Source: Corylus avellana (lineage: Eukaryota > Streptophyta > Magnoliopsida > Fagales > Betulaceae). From it: a stretch of DNA of 64,000 nt. Where the stretch lies: contig NC_081545.1 of assembly GCF_901000735.1 (NCBI RefSeq), positions 8,578,044 through 8,642,043 on the forward strand, written 5' to 3'. The notes below the pieces were generated by a model. It did no database searches, had not been told where the DNA came from, and worked only from the letters and a program-made list of their open reading frames with translations. Numbering within the stretch: position 1 is the stretch's first letter; every line of letters starts with the position of its first letter. Both the position numbers and the translations under genes were made by a program. Shown here in pieces: positions 56,510 through 64,000 of this stretch.

Positions 56510-59500
56510 ATGGCTTTCAACCCAAGTTGCAAGGTAAGGACTCTTCTTCTTCTTCTTCTTCTCACTATAAGGATCATTCAATCTGAACATATTCATCCTA
56601 TATTTGCCATTGATTATGCTTGATTTCCTTAAAGTATATATATATATATATATATATATGGTGGAGTTTTAATGGGGAAGGAACCTGAAGTGATCTAATC
56701 TGGAGCTTTGCCAGTTTTGATGATTACCCAATTGACCCCTTGGAATCATTTTGCCAATTGAGTGAAATTTGAAAGAAATTTAGCTTTGGAATGGTTTCCC
56801 CTGTCATTCCACTCATCAATTTTCCTGCCATTTTTGCTATCTTCAGTTCTTTAATTACCTCTTACACCTGATATTTATTCTTGTAAATTTCGTTTCTCAG
56901 TAATAAGACAAGGTTGTAGCTGACCATTTTGAAGCTATTGCCGAGGAAAGGCAAGAAAATAGATTATTAACCAATGATGAGGAAGAGAAATGGAATAGGC
57001 ACTGAAAAGTGAAAAAAAAAAAAAAAATGGATAAGATATTATTGCTTGTATTGACCCTCATACAATGTGGGCCTCCACCTCAGAAGAAGGGCTTAGATCT
57101 CTCTAATTTATGGGAAGTTAAGTAGTCTATTTGTAAAAAAAAATATGACAAAACTTACCAATATTGATCATAATGCTATCACTTCTCCCCTCACACAATT
57201 CCCCTGTATTGCTTAAAAATAAAATAGGCTTGTTTCAGACTGCCAAAGAGCAGGAGATAGATGTGTTTATAATGGTATCACTTCTCCCCTCATCCAATTC
57301 CCTGAAAATGTGTTTATAAGGATCACTAGTACTCTTTATGGTGGTATGTGGTAAATGAGTTGGCCTACGCACTGTAGTTGATGTGAAAAATAAATAAATA
57401 AATAAGAATGTTTGGTATAAAAAAAGTGAAAAAGTTTTGTTTTGTTATGATTTTTTTATTTAAATAAGAATAAAAAATAAATGATGTGATATAAAAAGTG
57501 AAAAAGTTAGAATGTTTTAATGTTAATTTTTTTTGAAAAATGATGATGAATAGTAACGAGGGAACCCCAACTCTATTCAACTCCAATAGTGCCATAGTTA
57601 ACAATTTTTAATCAAATTCATAAGGTTTTTGAATTATTAGAACTTCAAATTTAAAGAAGAAAAATGGGTGGTTGTTCGGTTTATGGCATACATCCATATA
57701 TCAAAGTCTTTTGTTGGCTACATATTTTCTTAATATTTTTTATTATATATAATACTCTATTTATAGAGAAATAATATGAATGTTACAAGTCTTTTCTACT
57801 TTTACATAAACAACAATAAAGTTAATTTTTCATTTATAACTTTTTATCTCTCGATTTCTTGTAACTGTTTATGCTTTGAATTTTTGGTCTATTGAGTTAT
57901 TGCAACTTTGTCTCAATATGAATCGCTTAGAATTCGAACCGAAAAATTCATAGTAACAAAGAGAGTTAATTTGTTTTACATTTTGTTTCATTTAACCCAA
58001 AACTGGTTTACAATTGGATGTTGGATCTTCGATCCCTTCTTGCATATATATATAAAAAGGACAAGAAGAAAAGCATAGACCAATCCCTGCTACTCTGCTG
58101 CAAGCTGTTCATCTCTGAAGCACGTAACCATGCAACTCTTGATGCCATCGAACGGGCAGGGAGGCTTGACCCAGAAACCGTTATCGTCAACAAATTCCCG
58201 GATCGATCTTATAACAGGACAAGGTACACCCTCGTATCCTACGTTGTGCACGACATCACCGGGAGTGCCGTTTACAGCCCATTGCGCCAGACTGTCCTAG
58301 CCATGGCTGATGCTGCCTTCGGAGCCGTTAACCTCGAGTTACACTCCGGGGCTCACCCCAGGCTCGGCGTTGTCGACGACATTCTTTTCCATCCATTGGC
58401 CAGAGCATCATTGGATGAAGCTGCTTGGCTTGCCAAGGCTGTGGCAACGGATATTGGCAATAGATTCCAAGGTTAGCTCCAAACCAACTTTTTTTTTTTT
58501 TTTCTTAAATAAATATTAGGGTTAAATTTGTAAATACATAATTAGTACGTGCATCTTTATGCTATTAATAAACTGTTATACGACGATCATACAATTGGGA
58601 TGACGTGACAATAAAAATCAACCCATAGTTTTTTTTTTTTTTTTTACCAAGTTCTAATCCAATGGCTGATTTTCACTGTCACTAAATAAAATGCAACTAG
58701 ATCTAGTATGAGTTAACGATAATAACATATATGGATAGAACTTGTAGTAGGGTTTCGAAAAATAAGTAATGAACACTTTCTTGGAACTAATTGATAGGCA
58801 CTTAGTGTTATAACTATATAAACAAATATAACAAGTGTGCGATATGCAGCATCAACCAACGAAAAAATGTAATCACCGCCCATTCTCATTTTGGGCGGAA
58901 CAAATCTACTAATTATTTGATTCCAATTAGGTAAGAATGATCTTGAATAACTGATTTTTACTGTCATATCATTAAGTTGTAAGGCAATCATATACCAATT
59001 TACTAAATATTATTACTCATACATCTAAAAGATACTTGGAGTTTTAAAAAGTAACAAAATTAATACATCTGCTTTACAAATTTATCAATCTAATACTGAT
59101 ACTTCAATCTATCTAATATCTACTGCTTAAAAAGCTAACAAAATATTTGTGATGTATATAAAAAGACCATATAAGACTAATAAAATGTTGCTACGTGTCA
59201 AATGTCACTTCAGCTTAATACCTAACAAACAAAAAAGGAAACCCAAAAAATTAAAAAGAATGGGTAATTACATTTTCTCTTCATCAACTACAACGCATTA
59301 TTACTTTGCCTCCATGAACTGACAACCCTACTATCTGACCTTATCAAACTACTATTTTGTGCCCAAAATCCCCCTTCCGTCAGTCAAAAGCGTTAACTCA
59401 GACGGTCAACCCGTCACGTGCGCCCCACATGCCATCTTAAAATTTTCTATCCGACTTTTTTCTCCATCAACTACAACGCATTGTCACTTTGTTCTCATCA

Positions 59501-60906
59501 ACTGACAACCCTACTATGGAAAAAAGTGGGATAAAAAATTTTAAGATGGCATGTGAGACGCATGTGACAAGTTGACCGTCTAAGTTAACGCCTTTGACTG
59601 ACGGAATGGGAGTTTTGGACACAAAATGGTAGTTTGATACAGTTGTCAATTCATGGGGGTTAAAGTGACAATGCGTTGTAGTTGGGAAAAAAAGTAATTC
59701 CCTAAAAAGAATAAACATAAAAAAATTATAAAGTTGGAGAAATGATAGGTCTCTGCCACCTAGGTTGGACCACTCCTTCACTTTTTTTTTTTTTTTGGAG
59801 GGGGGAGGGGGGGTCCAACTAAAGCTATCAATTTTTGACACGATCTTCGAGTTTGATAAGAATCCAATATAAACTTAGCTGTTTACAATTAAGAACCTGA
59901 TCCGTTTAATTAAATTAGTCTGTTAGGGTTAACATATATAGTTTTATACCCTTGTTTCAACATACTTGAACCCAACACACAATATTTAGGACCGACATTT
60001 TTTTACACGACTCACAAACCCAACACGAAATTAGCGAGTTATGGTTGAAAAATCTAAACCATTTAATTACATGAGTAAAAATAAAATTGACTTATATAGT
60101 CTTATACTCATATCTCGACACAACATGCAAATACAAAGAGAAGGTATTTGGCATACGCGATTAAATTTTATTAATCTGAAGTGGCTTCTTATATACATGG
60201 CAAAAATTCCATTAGTTTCTTAGACAACAAATAGACCAAAGTATCAAATGAACGAACTTGTATAGCATAAGTACTAATTTTATCACTTTCTTAAACCTAT
60301 GTAGCTTTTTGATAAAGCAATAAATCACATACACCAATTATGTTCTTAACCCTAAACTTATTTTAATTTCTATATCATGTTTTTGCAGTGCCAGTATATC
60401 TGTATGCTGCAGCACACCCAACAGGCAAGGCTCTAGACACCATCAGGCGAGAGCTTGGATTTTACCGGCCCAATTTTATGGGCAACCAATGGGTAGGGTG
60501 GCCCATGCCTGAAATGCTTCCGGAGAAGCCCGATGAAGGCCCAACCACTGTTTCTCGGGCTAGAGGAATCTCGATGATCGGGGCACGTCCATGGGTTGCA
60601 TTGTACAACATACCCATCTTGTCCAGAGATGTCTCGGCTGCTCGAAAGATTGCTCGCATGGTGAGTGCCAGAGGTGGCGGGCTTCCGACAGTGCAAACAC
60701 TGGGCTTGGTTAATGGTGAGGATTCAACAGAGATAGCTTGCATGCTGTTGGAACCAAATCAAATTGGTGCAGACCGGGTCCAGAACCAGGTTGAGATGCT
60801 AGCAGCCGAAGAAGGGTTGGATGTGGAGAAGGGATACTTTACAGATTTTTCACCAGAGATGGTTATTGAAAATTACATGAAATTGATCTCTGCTGAAAGA
60901 GACTAA
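56510..60906 (+). CDS. Formiminotransferase-domain protein (FTCD-like), gene 2
   Basis: Three exons: 56510-56533 (MAFNPSCK), 58060-58471 and 60389-60906. The GT-AG borders and phases fit, giving 317 residues. It has the same two-subdomain architecture as gene 1: LLLCCKLFISEARNHATLDA, GAHPRLGVVDDILFHPLARA, VPVYLYAAAH, RRELGFYRPN, SARGGGLPTVQTL and GYFTDFSPEMVIENYMKL. The phase-1 intron before VPVYLY is at the identical position in gene 1, which supports common descent. Differences are the extra first exon and a Lys-rich leader (KDKKKSIDQS). The two proteins are clearly diverged, so this is an old pair. The start is inferred because the upstream in-frame Met at 58018 would translate intron-like sequence. 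Its 3' end converges on the GT14 gene (297 bp between stops). Confidence 0.88.
56534..58059. other. Intron 1 of formiminotransferase gene 2
   Basis: CTT and TA microsatellites (56540-56560, 56635-56658). A stretch near 57655-57740 ('gttcggtttatggcatacat') resembles 17100-17150. No exon. Confidence 0.55.
58472..60388. other. Intron 2 of formiminotransferase gene 2
   Basis: AT-rich, contains the foldback element at 59262-59705. No exon. Confidence 0.6.
59262..59705. mobile_element. Long foldback element in intron 2
   Basis: Left arm 'gggtaattacattttctctt' to about 59460, and right arm ending 'gttgggaaaaaaagtaattc', match as reverse complements with indels. Internal words 'tcaactacaacgcatt' and 'aactgacaaccctacta' also occur as a direct repeat within the left half. 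Non-coding MITE-like element. Confidence 0.7.
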
Positions 60907-61203
60907 TCAAAGCCTATTGAACAACCAGTCATGTCTATGAAGTTTCTACTTGCCAACATGTCCATGAAATAATACTATTTGACCACCAAAAAGGTAAAGA
61001 TGAAGGAGAAAAATTCAATCTAAAAGTTGGATGGTCAAAACTTTGTAGTCATGCATTTTCAAGACTTTGCTGTAAAGTGGATCATGTTTATAACTTGAAT
61101 GTTCAATTAATATTTAAGAAAACAAAATTCTGCCACTTTACATCAGTCGTATAATCTATGAATACACCAATGTACAATTGGGGTTATCCAACTCTTACCT
61201 TTG

Positions 61204-62651
61204 TCACGAACACTGTGTTTTCCGAAAATCTTCAGATAACAGCGAGTCGAGCAATTCTTGTAACCTCTCAGCACCAGGACCTGGTCTAAACACCGTATCA
61301 TTGCCACGCAGGGAGCACGGGTCAGCCCCACCGTCCGAGCTCCCGACGCACCATGCCCCAAGTGTAAAACGGTTTGTGCGACCTAGAAGCTCCTTATCAA
61401 TCTTGTCTAAGACAGGATCACCCTTTGCAAATTTTCGGGCAAATGGAGCTTTGCTTTTAACCATTTTGTCAAAATCCTTCATTGACAAAGAGATGGGATG
61501 TTGCTTTGGAGGACTGTCCCAAGCAATGTAGTGGAGATCATGGCTAATTGCGGTGTTGCGAAATTCTGGAGTGTTGCAAATGACAGTGTGAAAATATCCT
61601 TCCGGAGAGGAGATGAAATTTGTGTAATACATAAGAATAGTTCGTGGGAGGTTATCCCATCCCCATATACAGTACTCAAGAAAGGACCGGGTTAGCATTA
61701 TCCACGCTGAACCTGTGTACAAGAAACGCAAAATGTTTCGAAACAAGTTACTTTCACACATCATCTCATTCAAAATCTTTATTCTAATCTATTAAAACAT
61801 AGGCCCAATTTTAATCAGCAAGCTATTAGATTTCACACAAAAAATAACCTATAAACTAGCTAGAGCCTAGAGTGATATGTATGCGCAGGGGAACCAACTC
61901 ATAAGGATTTTTCATCATGGCAAACAGTAATAAAGATGTTTTTAACTAGTTCCCAACCGCTGGGATTATAGCCAAAATGCCATGCAATTGATATTAAATT
62001 TACCACAAACTAAACAAGTGCAATTTTCTCACAATCTATTATTAAACTTGACAGCTTCAAGTCTAGGACTTTAAATGGCCTTCAAGAGGGATATGGCCTA
62101 CAGGCATCTTCTCCTGGCAGCCAGCTTTACCACTATGACTGCTAGTCTGCTATCTATTTGTGCAGTCAAACACATTGTAATAAGCACTTTTTACTTGTGT
62201 CAACATTATATTTAGTTTGCCAATCTAGAAAGATTTATTTGCAAACAGTGAAGCGAAACCTGTAAAATAATAGGCACATTGTCTGTTGATCACTAAAGCA
62301 TAAAATGAATTTCAGAAGTCTGTACTCAATGAACTGAGGAGTTACATTATACCTACCTGTAAACAACTTGAATGACGTGGGAAGTGATCGACGTTGAGTG
62401 GTCAATGCAAGGTCAGATTTTTTTGATAAGTAAAGGCCCGGATCGATGATGATTGGTTTTGCTCTTTGGTTCCTACAAATAAGGTAAATATGGCACACCC
62501 ATTATACACATGATGAAATAAAAAGGAAAGAACCTTCTTAATGTAGTATGCACACTGTTTATACGTTTTACTTACAATTTCCATCCAGTAATCTGCATAT
62601 GCTCAATGAAATTGGTATTTCTAGACAAATTAGAGAAAACGTGAAGCAAAT
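61204..62651 (-). CDS. GT14-family glycosyltransferase (beta-glucuronosyltransferase GlcAT14-like), 3' exons
   Basis: Three consecutive exons on the minus strand: 62651-62576 (LLHVFSNLSRN, NFIEHMQITGWK), 62472-62357 (RAKPIIIDPGLY, TQRRSLPTSFKLF) and 61712-61204 (GSAWIMLTRSFLEYCIWGWD, LPRTILMYYTNF, SSPEGYFHTVICN, DPVLDKIDKELLGR, then the stop). Borders are GT-AG and phases agree. These are the conserved C-terminal blocks of the plant core-2/I-branching (GT14) family. Its known members are Golgi type II proteins that add glucuronic acid to arabinogalactan proteins. The N-terminal membrane anchor and first half of the catalytic domain lie upstream, beyond 64000. Converges with formiminotransferase gene 2. 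Confidence 0.9.
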
Positions 62652-64000
62652 CTGCAAATTAGAAATACAAATTAGATTCTACTTCCACAAATAGACAAAA
62701 AAAAAAAAAAAGAGCTATAGATTTTCATGTGTAAAATCAAACCTCTTTTACAACAAGAGTACATATTCAGTTAAACCATGCAATGCAACTAATCAGTAAC
62801 AGCATAGCAAGATAGAGCAGATGGGACTATGTAAGGATAATGTTTACAACAGCAAGGCTAATTGTAGAAAGCATGCTACTAGGCGAATAAAAGACAGGCT
62901 ACATGGGCATTGTCAACATGCCAATTTATGGGTTATTAAAAAAAATGGAGTATAAGAGGACAAAAATACGTAAACGTAACTCATTGTTCAAGAACTATTC
63001 ATACTGAGAAACTTAGAATAAAAAACACAAACGGAAAGGAAAAGTTACAAGAATAAGAAAGCAAAGAAATGGAAAGGAGGAAATAAATCCTTCATAAGCA
63101 CAAAAGAGAAAAAGAAAATGAAAAAAAAAATAATTAATTAATTACTTGATGTAAAATAATCCTGCGTCGAGGACAAGAAAGCAACATTAGACAAATAGCC
63201 CTATCCTTGAAAGAATAATTTGAGTTGCATGCAAACTAATTAGGTCTGAGTAAATAATTAGTGATTGATAAACTACATTCATCACCTAACAGGACAAGAT
63301 CTTTTATCAGAGAATAGACAAGCATAAATTGACTAATTCACTTCATGGATCATGAAAAGAAATACATCAAAACACATGATATATGCATCATAATACTTTT
63401 CCAACACAATTTTAGTATTTTAGTCGTATAATTTGTAAATTTCACATTTCTTCTCTACAGAAATTATTTTATTAATAGGATATTACCTTTGTTACTCAAC
63501 TGTCTCAAATGATTGAATTAAGAACCATTTTATCAAGGATCCTATAGGGATTCTAATTACCTAGCCACATTATACACAGGATCCTATTGTGATATTAATT
63601 TGGCTTTGAGAGGAAACAGGTTTTTGTAAGAGTATATAAGGGCAGATTTTCGTTTGCAAAAGGACGTGACTGATAGTAAATTGTAATTTAATCATTGTTG
63701 AAGCTCCTCTCTAGAGGCTAGATGAAGAAGTTTCCCAGTGAATGTGCCCCATGACTCCATATAAATGAATGATAGAATTCTCAAACGAGTTTAACAAGTC
63801 CCCAATGCGACACCAAGTTACAATTCGAAGAGTCTCATACAAAGCTTTTTAGCAGAATCAGGTTTCCCAATTTTTTGAACCCAAACAAATGAGCTATAGG
63901 CTCCACTTCGTCAAAGTGACCCCATCCAGCAGGTTTTAATAAAAAGTCCCCAAGACACTTGGTACAAAAAATTTCTTCAAAATCTATAAAGCGCTATCAT
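62652..64000. other. Intron of the GT14 gene up to the window edge
   Basis: The upstream exon should end just before the codon completed at 62651, but no further GT14 sequence is seen on the minus strand up to 64000. AT-rich with no other gene recognised. Confidence 0.6.

Noticed and set aside
61178..61695. Plus-strand ORFs at 61178-61531 and 61498-61695
   Set aside because: Antisense to the last GT14 exon, whose minus-strand protein matches the family over its full length.

Overview
This window looks like nuclear DNA of a flowering plant, probably a eudicot. It is AT-rich, its genes carry GT-AG introns, and it is packed with plant-type transposable elements: LTR elements primed by initiator tRNA-Met or tRNA-Asp, CACTA, Mutator-like, MITEs and plastid rRNA inserts. 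The protein families are plant ones (QWRF/AUG8, UDP-arabinopyranose mutase, GT14 glucuronosyltransferase, a plant complex I subunit). Woody or outcrossing origin is only a guess. There are seven N gaps (320-435, 2206-2305, 13114-13164, 14580-14679, 27281-27380, 30115-30214, 36772-37366).

Layout. 1-16.3 kb is transposon territory. It holds a foldback repeat, an Athila/Tat-like LTR relic, a 4.9 kb array of three LTRs with two gene-less internal segments (4162-9092), a decayed CACTA transposase (10236-11503, minus) and the C-terminal exons of a QWRF-domain gene broken by a Mutator-like element (11777-13499). A defective CACTA element follows (13826-16307).

17.3-48.6 kb is dominated by a large repeated block. 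Copy 1 is 17322-27280 plus 27381-30114. Copy 2 is 31017-39662 plus 45968-48628, in the same order and orientation. Each copy carries a UDP-arabinopyranose mutase fragment, a TRIM retroelement, plastid 16S rRNA scraps, a disabled TFIIS-like gene, a MITE cluster, exon 1 of a small mitochondrial protein gene and an unassigned ORF. Only copy 2 has the remaining exons of the mitochondrial gene (38630-41644) and a convergent gene for a 490-residue membrane coiled-coil protein (42210-44688, minus). Copy 1 has a gap at that point. The block is either a real segmental duplication or two alleles placed in tandem by the assembler.

48.6-64 kb is the most ordinary genic part. It has two formiminotransferase-domain genes in the same direction (50700-52080 and 56510-60906) and, converging on the second, the 3' exons of a GT14 glycosyltransferase gene (61204-62651, minus) whose start lies beyond the window.

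I found no multi-gene system acting as a pathway. The main interest is the near-duplicate block with independently disabled TFIIS copies, TE insertions that can be ordered relative to the duplication by empty sites, a Mutator-like element sitting exactly on a splice donor, and a composite LTR array.
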